Positions 15,255 to 22,706 of a stretch of DNA of 34,048 nucleotides are shown here, one piece after another. Position 1 is the first letter of the stretch; every line of letters starts with the position of its first letter. The notes beneath the pieces are model-generated. The model saw only the letters and a list, made by a program, of their open reading frames with translations. It had not been told where the DNA came from and searched no databases. Source of the stretch: Gemmatimonadota bacterium (GTDB lineage Bacteria > Gemmatimonadota > Gemmatimonadetes > Gemmatimonadales > Gemmatimonadaceae); contig CANHJV010000024.1 in NCBI GenBank assembly GCA_947461225.1, forward strand, positions 1 to 34,048, given 5' to 3'. The translations under genes were made by a program, and so were the position numbers.

Positions 15255-15935
15255 GTGGAAAGTTCAGACGTGAGCAGCGGCGCCGGCGCGGCGCGCTGGC
15301 TCTCGATACATGACGATTTGCTTCGCGGGTTGGCACATGCGTTCAGCAATCGGGTGGCGACGGTCGGGGGCATCGCCGCGCTCCTCGATTCGTCGCGTGT
15401 TCCCGACGAACGCGTGGTCTCCGGCTTGCGCTCCGATGCCGACCGTCTGAACGGATTGCTGGAGCAGTTGCGACAGCTCCCGAGACGCGACGACGCCGAT
15501 CTCGAGCCCCTGATGCCGGGCGACAGCGTGCGCGCCGCGCTGGCGCTGTTCGAGCATCACGCCGGCTACCGGGACGCGCGCTGTACCGTGGTGGTGGCCG
15601 ACGACGTGCAGCCGGTTCGTGTCGATCCGGCCTCCCTGCGGCACGCGCTGTGTGTGGCGCTGGTGTCGACCACTCGCGTGGGCGCCGGCCATGCCGGTGC
15701 GACCCGCGCGGGCGTGCGCGTGGCGCTCTCCACCGAGGGCGATGTGGTACGGATCGAGGTGTCCACCGACGGCAGCACCGGCGAGGGCGACGCCGACGCG
15801 CTGGCCCTCGACGCGGGGGCGATCAGCTGGCTGTTGGCGCGAAGCCACGGACGCGGCCACGCCTCTCCCTACGGCTGCCTCATCGAGCTGCCTACCTTGG
15901 CGGCCTCGCGTCGCGCCCAAGAGAGCGCCGGGTAA
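15255..15935 (+). CDS. Degenerate histidine-kinase-like protein
   Basis: 226 aa from the GTG at 15255, with GGAG 5 nt upstream; a longer frame further left is antisense to motA. Residues 20-75 look like a dimerisation/phosphotransfer helix pair: LLRGLAHAFSNRVATVGGIA, with H28 and N32 in the HxxxN spacing of histidine kinases, then RLNGLLEQLRQL. The rest resembles a HATPase_c fold (RVDPASLRHALCVALVSTTR, VVRIEVSTDGSTGEG, ISWLLARSHGRG), but the N box and a true DxGxG loop are missing. It may act as a phosphotransferase of the ChpT kind or be inactive. No response regulator is adjacent. It is the only plus-strand gene in the motility block. Confidence 0.6.
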   Translation: MESSDVSSGAGAARWLSIHDDLLRGLAHAFSNRVATVGGIAALLDSSRVPDERVVSGLRSDADRLNGLLEQLRQLPRRDDADLEPLMPGDSVRAALALFEHHAGYRDARCTVVVADDVQPVRVDPASLRHALCVALVSTTRVGAGHAGATRAGVRVALSTEGDVVRIEVSTDGSTGEGDADALALDAGAISWLLARSHGRGHASPYGCLIELPTLAASRRAQESAG

Positions 15936-15937
15936 CA

Positions 15938-16222
15938 TCAGGCGTCCGGCTCGGGTGCTGGAGCGTCGTGTGCCGGCGTCGTCGCCGGTGCCGTGCTGAG
16001 AACGGGCGCGCCGAGGGCGGCCAGCCATTCCGTGGCCATCGGGGCCGCGGCGCGCTCGTTTTCCGACTTGACCTGATCGGCGATCTCACCACGCAGAATC
16101 TTGACGTGGCTGGGTGCGTCGATGCCGATGCGGACGCCCCCGCGGTCACAGGACACGACGACGATCCGGATGCCGCCGTCAATGATGATCGAGTCGCCTT
16201 CGCGACGTCCGAGAATGAGCAT
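15938..16222 (-). CDS. csrA: Carbon storage regulator CsrA with a C-terminal extension
   Basis: 94 aa. The first 55 residues are a standard CsrA: MLILGRREGDSIIIDGGIRI, then VVVSCDRGGVRIGIDAPSHV and KILRGEI. The RNA-binding arginines corresponding to R6 and R44 are present. CsrA binds GGA sites in mRNA leaders and represses or stabilises messages, including flagellin in many bacteria. CsrA is usually 60-75 aa; here the tail after residue 60 is rich in A, P and E and of unknown use. It is the last gene of the flgF operon, right after flgK. The antagonist gene fliW is not nearby. Confidence 0.93.
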   Translation of the reverse strand: MLILGRREGDSIIIDGGIRIVVVSCDRGGVRIGIDAPSHVKILRGEIADQVKSENERAAAPMATEWLAALGAPVLSTAPATTPAHDAPAPEPDA

Positions 16223-16228
16223 CGCGTA

Positions 16229-17677
16229 TCAGACCAGTGAAAGAAGCGTTTGCATCATATCATCGGCCGCTTTAATCATCTTCGTGGCCGCCTGATAAGA
16301 CTGCTGCACGCGCATCATGTTCACCAGTTCCTCGTCGGTACTGACGCCGCTCACCGACTGGCGGCGGGCATCGGATTGGTCGGCGAGATTGCGGTAGACG
16401 GTGGCATTGTCGGTGGCGGCGGCGGTGTCGATGCCGATGCGCGTGACCATGCTGCGGAAGAAGCCCAGAAAGGAGCCGGTCTCCGTGACACCGGTGCTCG
16501 AGGTCCAGTTGACCGTGTTGTCGGTGAGGCGCAGGCCGGCGAGGCTCTGGGCCAGACTGTTGTCGGTCGGCCCGTTCGCGTTGCTGCTGGCGGCGATTTT
16601 GAGCGGATCGTTCAGGACGGCGCTGTCCATCCGGATCGTGGCGGCCGTGACCGGATTGCTGACCGTCCCGGCGTCGAAAAAGTTACCGGCGGCGGTGCCA
16701 GGCACCGTGTTGCCGCTGAACGTGTAGCCGGTGGTGTGGATGGTGTTCACCGCCGTCGCAAACTGCGCGGCCATGGCATCGAGCCGGCTGCGGGCGCCGG
16801 GGATGTCGACGTTGAGCACTTCCACGATCGAGGCGAGCTCGCCCGCCACTGGCGCGAGGCGGTCGAGCGACGTGCCGAGCTGGATCCGCACATTCACGTC
16901 GGCGAGCGGCGTGGCCGGCATCGGATTCGGCACTTCGAGCTTCAGCGTGAGCGGACGCGCCGTGTCACCCTGAACCAACGTGGAGTTGCCGATGAGCACC
17001 GAGGTGCTGCCGTTCGACTGCGGAACGACGCGCGTCCCGGCGATCTTCGAGAGCTCGTCGAGCTTCATGTCGCGCAGGTCGCGCAGTTCGTTGTTGGTGT
17101 CGCCGTTGCTCTCCGACGTCACGATCCGCGTGTTCAGCTCGGCCACCTGGGCGGCGATCGAGTTGATCGAGCTGACGGTGTTCTGCAGCCGCTCGAGCGT
17201 AGAATTTCGCTGCTGCGTGAGCTGCGTGTCGTACTCGTTGAATAGCTGCGCGACCTGACGACCACGCTGCTGCACCACCGCGCGCGCCGATACGCTGCCC
17301 GGCGAGGCGGCGAGATCGCTCCATGAGCCCCAGAAGGCGTCGAGCGCACTGCCCATGCCGGCGTCGCTCGGTTCACCGAACACGCTTTCCACCTGACCCA
17401 TGAGATCGCGCCGCATTTCCGCGCTGCCGGCGAGCGTGCTCGCCGAGCGATAGCTGTCGTCAAGCAGGATGTCGCGCTTGCGGATGATCGTTTCCACGTG
17501 CACGCCCGTACCGACGTTGCCGTACGACATACGAACCGGCGTGTTGGCCACGAGCACCGCTTCCTGGCGCGAATAGCCCGGCGTCTCCGCGTTCGCGATA
17601 TTCTGCGAAATCGTCTGGATCGCGGATTGGTGCGTGAGAAGCGCAGTGCGCGCGATGCTCAACAGGCCGGAAGACAT
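16229..17677 (-). CDS. flgK: Flagellar hook-associated protein 1 (FlgK)
   Basis: 482 aa. The N-terminus, LLSIARTALLTHQSAIQTIS followed by QNIANAETPGYSRQEAV, is the flagellar rod/hook family signature. The C-terminus, GVSTDEELVNMMRVQQSYQA plus ATKMIKAADDMMQTLLSLV, is diagnostic for FlgK. It forms the first junction zone between hook and filament. It follows flgN, its chaperone gene, with a 1-nt gap. The partner flgL, normally next, is replaced here by csrA. Confidence 0.95.
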   Translation of the reverse strand: MSSGLLSIARTALLTHQSAIQTISQNIANAETPGYSRQEAVLVANTPVRMSYGNVGTGVHVETIIRKRDILLDDSYRSASTLAGSAEMRRDLMGQVESVFGEPSDAGMGSALDAFWGSWSDLAASPGSVSARAVVQQRGRQVAQLFNEYDTQLTQQRNSTLERLQNTVSSINSIAAQVAELNTRIVTSESNGDTNNELRDLRDMKLDELSKIAGTRVVPQSNGSTSVLIGNSTLVQGDTARPLTLKLEVPNPMPATPLADVNVRIQLGTSLDRLAPVAGELASIVEVLNVDIPGARSRLDAMAAQFATAVNTIHTTGYTFSGNTVPGTAAGNFFDAGTVSNPVTAATIRMDSAVLNDPLKIAASSNANGPTDNSLAQSLAGLRLTDNTVNWTSSTGVTETGSFLGFFRSMVTRIGIDTAAATDNATVYRNLADQSDARRQSVSGVSTDEELVNMMRVQQSYQAATKMIKAADDMMQTLLSLV

Positions 17678-17678
17678 G

Positions 17679-18224
17679 TCAGGCGGTCCGGTTCACGAGC
17701 ACACCACGGGGCGCACTGCTATTGGGCGTGGGCACCCCTTCGCTGGCGTACGTGGTGGGCAGGGCAGGGGCGCCCACAAGGGTGCGCACATGCTGGTCGG
17801 TATTCGTCAGGGCTTCGCGAAGCAGCTTGCGGTTCATGCCGACTTCGCGGGTGAGGAGATCGGCGGCCTGTGTGAGTCGCACGCGCGCATCGCGCAGTCG
17901 CGCATCGACCTGGTCGCCGAGCATGTCTTCGAGTTCGTGCAGCGTACAGTTTTCCGAGCCACCCAGCAGGATGCTGAGCTGGCGGCGACGGGTACGCGCC
18001 TGGCCGAGCGTAGCGAGAATGCGATGCGTGGCGAAGGTACTTTCGTCCACCGCTTCGATGTCATCCGCCGCGACCGACGCGCGCTGGCGCCGCATCTGCG
18101 CGATGAGATCGTCGAGCAGCTTTCGCTCGCTGATCAGCGCATCGTGCAGGGCGTCCAGCAGTGGCCCGGTCGGGACACCAAGACGCGGAGCAGGCTGTTG
18201 TGGAGAGAGAGTCATCGTCGACAT
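17679..18224 (-). CDS. flgN: FlgN-like export chaperone
   Basis: 181 aa, almost all helical. LLDALHDALISERKLLDDLI and the segment LREALTNTDQHVRTLVGA fit the FlgN family, cytoplasmic chaperones that guard FlgK and FlgL before export. Sequence similarity in this family is weak; the position directly before flgK is the strongest argument. The start overlaps the flgJ stop by 1 nt. Confidence 0.82.
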   Translation of the reverse strand: MSTMTLSPQQPAPRLGVPTGPLLDALHDALISERKLLDDLIAQMRRQRASVAADDIEAVDESTFATHRILATLGQARTRRRQLSILLGGSENCTLHELEDMLGDQVDARLRDARVRLTQAADLLTREVGMNRKLLREALTNTDQHVRTLVGAPALPTTYASEGVPTPNSSAPRGVLVNRTA

Positions 18225-18580
18225 CAGCGGGTGTTTGAATCGGGAGTGGTCACGGAAGCCTGCGCGGTGTCAGCGGGGGTGCCGTGACGCAGTTGACGAT
18301 AGAGCGCCTGCGCGATCCCATGCTCCCATTGCTTTGGAGTCTCGGCAGCAAGGTGCTGATCCAGGAGTCCCGTGAAGATGTCTTCGCCGGCCCCTCCCGA
18401 AACGATCCCTTCCTGCTGCGGAACGGTCTCACGCATGGCCTTGTAGAGTTGCTGTACGAACATGCCTTCCAGCTGACTGGCGGACTTCATGAGCGTGGCG
18501 TCCCGCTGGTCCTTGGCGGACAGGGGGGTGGTGGGCGCACTCGCGCTCTTCAGGCCGCGGGCATTGATACCATCGATCAT
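18224..18580 (-). CDS. flgJ: FlgJ-type rod-binding protein without the muramidase domain
   Basis: 118 aa. The core, LMKSASQLEGMFVQQLYKAM followed by RETVPQQEG and GAGEDIFTGLLDQHLAAE, is the rod-binding domain of FlgJ. The peptidoglycan-hydrolysing C-terminal domain of the enterobacterial protein (about 313 aa in total) is absent, as in many non-gamma-proteobacteria. A separate muramidase is thus expected elsewhere. The start overlaps the flgI stop by 4 nt. Confidence 0.88.
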   Translation of the reverse strand: MIDGINARGLKSASAPTTPLSAKDQRDATLMKSASQLEGMFVQQLYKAMRETVPQQEGIVSGGAGEDIFTGLLDQHLAAETPKQWEHGIAQALYRQLRHGTPADTAQASVTTPDSNTR

Positions 18581-19650
18581 CGAACGATGACCTCAGCGGT
18601 GATTGCACCCACTTCGCGAAGGGCCGCGAAGATGGCGGCGATCTCGTTGGGTGGCGTTCGCACGGCATGCAGGGCCGACGCCACGCGCTGCACCGGAATA
18701 CCCGCGGGGAGTCGGACACTGCCCGGAATCGCGGTGGTGTCGTTGGCGGTTTCGGTGCCGATGGCCAGCGTAATGGCGCCATGACTCACGGTGGCCGACC
18801 CGACGATCATCTCGCCGCCGGCGACCACGGTGCCGTCCTTGCCATCGATAATCAGGCGGGGACGCGACTCCGGCTTGACCGCGAGATCACGAATGCGGGC
18901 CAGCGCCGTCGGCTTCTGTACCGAATCGGGGAGCGTGACGATCACGGAGCCTTCGTCCTCCACGGTGGCGGTCTTCTCGCCGTACGTGGCGTTGATGGCG
19001 ATGGCGATGCGAGTGGCGGTGCCGAGATCGGGTTCGCGCAGCAGCAGTCGTGACGTGGCCACGATGGCCGGGCGCGGGAGATCGGCTTCGAGGACACCAC
19101 CGGTCGGAATGCGGGCCGACGCTTCGTGCGACGGCATGTAGCGCGTGGCCGCGCCGCCGTCACTGACCAGGAGCGAGCCCTGGGCCGAGGCGAGCGGCGA
19201 TCCACTGGCATCGGCCACGAGCGGCGTCATGTACAGCGTGCCACCGCGCAAGGAACGCGCATCACCCATGGAGGCCACGTTTACTTCGAAGCGGCCACCG
19301 GCGCGCAGGTATGGCGACACTTCTGCGGTGACCAGCACCGCCGCCACGTTGCGCATGCGAATGAGATCGGCCGGCACTTCGATGTTGAAGCGACGCAAGA
19401 TGTTGATGACGCTCTGAATCGTGGGGCCGGCAGTCTGTCCGCCGATCGCGCGATCACCGGTGCCGTCGAGTCCAACCGCGAGTCCGTAGCCCACCAAGCG
19501 CACCGGCAGCGCGCCTTCAGCGCTCGTGAGGTCGCGGATCTTGATGTCGTTCTGCGCACGCGCGATGACGGGGAGCAGCAGCAACCCGGCGGTCACGAGC
19601 ACGGTGCGGGCGATCTTCGCGCCGAGATGGCGCATGGTCGTGGTGGTCAT
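18577..19650 (-). CDS. flgI: Flagellar P-ring protein FlgI
   Basis: 357 aa with a signal peptide ending VIARAQ near residue 33; the ATG at 19635 is an alternative start. DIKIRDLTSAEGALPVRLVG followed by YGLAVGLDGTGD is the family hallmark, and VNILRRFNIEVPADLIRMRN, AAVLVTAEVSPYLRAGGRFE and the C-terminal LHAVRTPPNEIAAIFAALRE also match. It assembles the P ring in the peptidoglycan layer with the help of FlgA. It overlaps flgH by 4 nt and flgJ by 4 nt. Confidence 0.96.
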   Translation of the reverse strand: MTTTTMRHLGAKIARTVLVTAGLLLLPVIARAQNDIKIRDLTSAEGALPVRLVGYGLAVGLDGTGDRAIGGQTAGPTIQSVINILRRFNIEVPADLIRMRNVAAVLVTAEVSPYLRAGGRFEVNVASMGDARSLRGGTLYMTPLVADASGSPLASAQGSLLVSDGGAATRYMPSHEASARIPTGGVLEADLPRPAIVATSRLLLREPDLGTATRIAIAINATYGEKTATVEDEGSVIVTLPDSVQKPTALARIRDLAVKPESRPRLIIDGKDGTVVAGGEMIVGSATVSHGAITLAIGTETANDTTAIPGSVRLPAGIPVQRVASALHAVRTPPNEIAAIFAALREVGAITAEVIVR

Positions 19651-20294
19651 GGCCAGAACGCTCCGAGCACCTTCGTGATCATACCTTGCTTCGGCTTGCC
19701 GAGCGGTCCCGGCGACGCGTATCCCAACTGGGCATCAGCCACTCGGCTCGATTCGATCACGTTGGACGTGGACACGTCCTGCGCGCGCACCCAACCGGTG
19801 AACTCGATGTCCTGCAGGGCCTTGTCGATGTCGATCTTCTTCGTGCCCTTGAGTTGCAGCAGGCCATTCGGTCCTACCGCGACGACGCGCACGCTCATTT
19901 CGTTTTGGAAGCGATTCTCGCGACGTGCCGATCCGCGCTGCTGCTGATCGGCGTTGTTGCGTGCATCGATGCCGACCTGCTTGGAGCTGGTGGGAAGCTT
20001 GGCGTTCACCGACAGGCCGCGCGTGCGGTTGTCGGTGGCCGAGTTCTCCTTGACGGCGGTGGAGATCGTGTAGTCGTCGATGAGAATCGTGATGATGTCG
20101 CCAACAACGAAGGTGCGACGATCGGCGGTCCACGATTCACGCGGCTTGATCGGCGCGACCGGCGGCACCGCTGTGGCGGTCGTGGCCGCCGTCGCGGGCG
20201 GTGTCGCGCCGGCAGCCTGCGCGAACAGCGGATGCGCAGAGAGGGCGAGAGCGACAGCGACGCTCGTGGTGATGAGCAGACGCGTGGGATTCAT
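19647..20294 (-). CDS. flgH: Flagellar L-ring protein FlgH without a lipobox
   Basis: 215 aa from the ATG at 20294. The conserved core is FVVGDIITILIDDYTISTAV, KENSATDNRTRGLS, then RFQNEMSVRVVAVGPNGLLQ, LKGTKKI and DIEFTGWVRAQDVSTSNVI, which identify FlgH. FlgH is normally a lipoprotein, but here the signal peptide (MNPTRLLITTSVAVALALSA, HPLFAQA) has no cysteine and looks like a signal peptidase I substrate. The protein contains no cysteine at all. It forms the L ring in the outer membrane, so the organism should be diderm. Confidence 0.93.
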   Translation of the reverse strand: MNPTRLLITTSVAVALALSAHPLFAQAAGATPPATAATTATAVPPVAPIKPRESWTADRRTFVVGDIITILIDDYTISTAVKENSATDNRTRGLSVNAKLPTSSKQVGIDARNNADQQQRGSARRENRFQNEMSVRVVAVGPNGLLQLKGTKKIDIDKALQDIEFTGWVRAQDVSTSNVIESSRVADAQLGYASPGPLGKPKQGMITKVLGAFWP

Positions 20295-20320
20295 AGGGAC
20301 GGTCCTCACCTGAAGGGTCT

Positions 20321-20794
20321 TCAACGGAGGCGAACGGTGTTGGGCCCGGCAGCGATGCCGTCGAGCCTGCGGGTGGGATCGATGCGAACGCCAACGGGTG
20401 CGCCGATCGCGGCGGTGTTGGTGGCAACGCCGGTGACGACCACGCGCAGCGGGCCATCCTGCCAGATCGCGGTCACGCGGGTGCCGCTGGTGATCACGGG
20501 CGGCGGCATCACGGCCGGTGCGCGCAACACTTCGCCGAGGGCGATGTTGCGTCGCGTGACCCAGCCGGGCAGCGCGCGCGTGGTGTCGGGGGCGAGCGAG
20601 TTCCAGCGCCACACGATCGTCGTGTCCATGGTCGCGATATCGGCGGCCTGCAGCGTGTCGCCGCGGGTCAGGGCGCGGGCGGCGACCGACACCGTGATCG
20701 TCCGTTCCTGCGCGCCGAGCGCGGAGACCGCGCCGGAGACCGCACCGGCGAGCATGAACGTTGAGACCAGGCGTCGCGTGAACACGAGTGTCAT
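20321..20794 (-). CDS. flgA: Short FlgA-like P-ring assembly chaperone
   Basis: 157 aa with a signal peptide ending ALGAQE. The SAF-type domain reads VSVAARALTRGDTLQAADIA, WVTRRNIALGEVLRAPAVMP, VTAIWQDGPLRVVVTGVATN and the C-terminal PTRRLDGIAAGPNTVRLR. The last two are the usual FlgA ending. FlgA is typically 200-240 aa; the N-terminal subdomain is missing here. It lies between flgG and flgH and supports P-ring assembly in the periplasm. Confidence 0.88.
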   Translation of the reverse strand: MTLVFTRRLVSTFMLAGAVSGAVSALGAQERTITVSVAARALTRGDTLQAADIATMDTTIVWRWNSLAPDTTRALPGWVTRRNIALGEVLRAPAVMPPPVITSGTRVTAIWQDGPLRVVVTGVATNTAAIGAPVGVRIDPTRRLDGIAAGPNTVRLR

Positions 20795-20802
20795 GAGGCG
20801 AA

Positions 20803-21591
20803 CTATCGGGTGATGTTGTTGGCGATCTGACCCATCTCGTCGGCCGTCTTGATGGCTTTCGAGTTGATCTCGTAGGCGCGCATGGCGGCGATCATCTCGA
20901 CCATTTCAGTCACGATTTCGACGTTGCTGCCTTCCAGGCTGCCCTGCTGGAGGCGTCCCATGCCTTCGTCGTTCGGGAAGCCCACCACTGGCTGTCCCGA
21001 CGCGGCGGTGGGCGCCAGCAAGTTTTGTCCGAGCGACATGAGTCCCGATGGATTCGCGAAGCGCGCGATCTCGATGCGTCCGAGTTCGGTAGGCTCGATA
21101 TCGTTGCCGCGACGCACGGACACGATGCCGGTGTTCGAGATCGTGAGTTGGGAGGCGTCGATCGGGATCTGAATGGGCGGCTGCAATCCGTAGCCGGCGC
21201 TCGTGACCAGCTGCCCCTGATCGGAAATCTGGAAGCTGCCGTCACGCGTGTAGGCGGTCTCGCCGTTCGGCAGCTGAATCTGGAAAAAGCCTTCGCCTTC
21301 GACCGCGACGTCGAGATTGCGGTTGGTTTGTTCGAGCGGCCCCTGCTCGTGCATGCGCTGCACGCCGGAGAGTCGCGTGCCACGTCCGACCTGAATGGCG
21401 GCGGTGGTGTTGGTCGCGGTCTCGCCGAGGATGGCCTGGTCCTGCACGGTCTGGTACAGCAGGTCCTCGAAGTGGGCGCGGCTCCGCTTGAAGCCGGGCG
21501 TGTTCACGTTGGCGAGGTTATTGGCGATGACTTCGGTGCGGGTCTGCTGCGCCATCATGCCGGTAGCGGCGGCGCGTAGTGCCGGATCCAT
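20803..21591 (-). CDS. flgG: Flagellar distal rod protein FlgG
   Basis: 262 aa, the usual length. The start (ATGMMAQQTRTEVIANNLAN, VNTPGFKRSRAHFEDLLYQT) and the C-terminus (LEGSNVEIVTEMVEMIAAMR, AYEINSKAIKTADEM) are diagnostic. The motif YTRDGSFQISDQGQLVTSAG is in the centre. AAGGAG lies 8 nt before the ATG. It forms the distal rod. Confidence 0.97.
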   Translation of the reverse strand: MDPALRAAATGMMAQQTRTEVIANNLANVNTPGFKRSRAHFEDLLYQTVQDQAILGETATNTTAAIQVGRGTRLSGVQRMHEQGPLEQTNRNLDVAVEGEGFFQIQLPNGETAYTRDGSFQISDQGQLVTSAGYGLQPPIQIPIDASQLTISNTGIVSVRRGNDIEPTELGRIEIARFANPSGLMSLGQNLLAPTAASGQPVVGFPNDEGMGRLQQGSLEGSNVEIVTEMVEMIAAMRAYEINSKAIKTADEMGQIANNITR

Positions 21592-21603
21592 GTCCTATTC
21601 TCC

Positions 21604-22308
21604 TTAAACGGGCTTGGCGAGGTCGTTCACGGACGTCCCGCGCGCGGCATCGATGGTCGAAAGCGCCTTTTGTGCGGCACCGTAGCGGTGCAGCACGGCG
21701 AGCATGTCGGTCATCGCCGACATCGTGTTGACGTTGGATTCCTCGAGGAATCCCTGTTTCACGGTGCGCTCGGCGGGCGGAATCGCTTGGCGCGAGGCAT
21801 CGGGGACGAACTGGGTGCCGCCTTCATGCAGGAGCTGCGCGCCATCGGCCACGCGCTCGAGCCGCAGGCGCTGCAGCACCCGTCCGTTCACTTTGACGGT
21901 GCCATCCTCCCCGATTTCCACGGTGCCGCTGGGCAGCACGATGGGCCCCTCTTCGCCGAGCACCGCATTGCCGCGCTCATCCACGAGCTGGCCTTCCGGA
22001 TCGAGCCGGAAGCTGCCGTTGCGGACAAAGCGCTCCCCATTGGGGGTCTGGGTGACGAAGAATCCGTTGCCTTCGACGGCGAGATCGAGACTGTTGTGGG
22101 TCTCGGTCAGGGAGCCGGCGGTGAGGTCGAGGGCGGTGTCGGTCTTGGCGAGCTGGTTGTCCATCAGCCGGGCGAACGCCGTTTCCGCTTTGAATCCGCG
22201 GGTGGAGGCGTTGGCGAGGTTGTTGGCGAGCACCTGCTGCTTCCGCTCCAGCATTTGCATGGCGGCGGCGGCACTGCTCATCCCATTGGTTCGAACGGGT
22301 CCGGGCAT
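21604..22308 (-). CDS. flgF: Flagellar proximal rod protein FlgF
   Basis: 234 aa from the ATG at 22308. SAAAAMQMLERKQQVLANNL, ANASTRGFKAET at the start, DLAVEGNGFFVTQTPNGERF and VRNGSFRLDPEGQL in the middle and QGFLEESNVNTMSAMTDMLA near the end place it in the FlgF/FlgG rod family; position before flgG and shorter length favour FlgF. It heads the nine-gene operon. A sigma-54 type promoter lies 49-64 nt upstream (22357-22372), consistent with this start and not the longer frame. Confidence 0.9.
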   Translation of the reverse strand: MPGPVRTNGMSSAAAAMQMLERKQQVLANNLANASTRGFKAETAFARLMDNQLAKTDTALDLTAGSLTETHNSLDLAVEGNGFFVTQTPNGERFVRNGSFRLDPEGQLVDERGNAVLGEEGPIVLPSGTVEIGEDGTVKVNGRVLQRLRLERVADGAQLLHEGGTQFVPDASRQAIPPAERTVKQGFLEESNVNTMSAMTDMLAVLHRYGAAQKALSTIDAARGTSVNDLAKPV

Positions 22309-22356
22309 AGTCGTGGTCGTGGTCGGGAAAGGGTACACGAACTCACGAGGGTAAAA

Positions 22357-22372
22357 AGCAACGGTCGGGCCA
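22357..22372 (-). promoter_or_regulatory. Sigma-54 (RpoN) type promoter of the flgF operon
   Basis: On the minus strand TGGCCCG-ACCG-TTGCT matches the consensus TGGCACG-N4-TTGCW at 11 of 12 fixed positions, with the correct spacing and the invariant GG and GC. Transcription would start near 22345, about 37 nt before the flgF ATG. Two 15-bp dyads (22472-22486 and 22513-22527) lie upstream at typical enhancer distances. No competing sigma-70 element is apparent. Confidence 0.75.
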
Positions 22373-22387
22373 CAAATGGCCCGACCG
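22362..22387. terminator. Perfect 11-bp hairpin overlapping the flgF sigma-54 element
   Basis: CGGTCGGGCCA (22362-22372), loop of 4, TGGCCCGACCG (22377-22387). On the minus strand it is followed by TTGCTTTTT, on the plus strand by GGATATTTTTC, so it could terminate transcription in both directions. Its descending arm is also the -24 part of the sigma-54 promoter. It would insulate flgF from readthrough of the upstream fliQ-fliA operon. Confidence 0.6.
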
Positions 22388-22471
22388 GGATATTTTTCAT
22401 AAGTTGTTGTGGTGCTTGTGTTTAGATGGTTCTGCGAGGTGCCGCTGTGGGTCACTGGGGAGAGCCGGGGG

Positions 22472-22486
22472 CGGCAATAGCTGCCG
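22472..22486. promoter_or_regulatory. 15-bp dyad, putative enhancer site upstream of flgF
   Basis: CGGCAATAGCTGCCG is a dyad with perfect 5-bp arms, centred about 134 bp upstream of the predicted flgF transcription start. It fits the pattern CGGCRA-N3-TTGCCG seen before fliQ except for one base. The likely binder is an NtrC/FleQ-class activator. Confidence 0.5.
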
Positions 22487-22512
22487 ATTCTGAGCGGATG
22501 GCTCGGGGGCCT

Positions 22513-22527
22513 CGGCGGTTGTTGCCG
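22513..22527. promoter_or_regulatory. Second 15-bp dyad upstream of flgF
   Basis: CGGCGGTTGTTGCCG keeps the CGGC/GCCG ends and the TTGCCG half-site. It is centred about 175 bp upstream of the predicted start and 41 bp (about four helical turns) from the first dyad. Confidence 0.45.
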
Positions 22528-22549
22528 GAGGGGGCGGGGCTCCGAAAAA

Positions 22550-22679
22550 GCAAAACGCAACAGCGGGAACACGGATTACGACGGATTTCACCGATCACAC
22601 TGATAAGAAAAAATCGTTGTTCGCTTATCCGTGTGATCCGTGTAATCCGCCCATTCCGTGTTCCCGCTGTTGCTTTTGC
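22550..22679. repeat. Long imperfect inverted repeat (56-58 nt arms)
   Basis: The left arm 22550-22607 pairs with the right arm 22624-22679 around a 16-nt A-rich loop. The outer part, AACAGCGGGAACACGGA, is exact in both arms, as is GATCACAC near the loop. Each arm holds internal ACGGATT/ACGGAT repeats. It sits just after the end of the fliQ-fliA operon. Such hairpin repeats of CGGAT-rich sequence are often dispersed in bacterial genomes and can terminate transcription or be mobile non-autonomous elements. The rest of 22388-22706 holds the dyads above and no gene that I can support. Confidence 0.85.
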
Positions 22680-22706
22680 AGTTCCAGTTGCGGGCGCATC
22701 AGCCGC

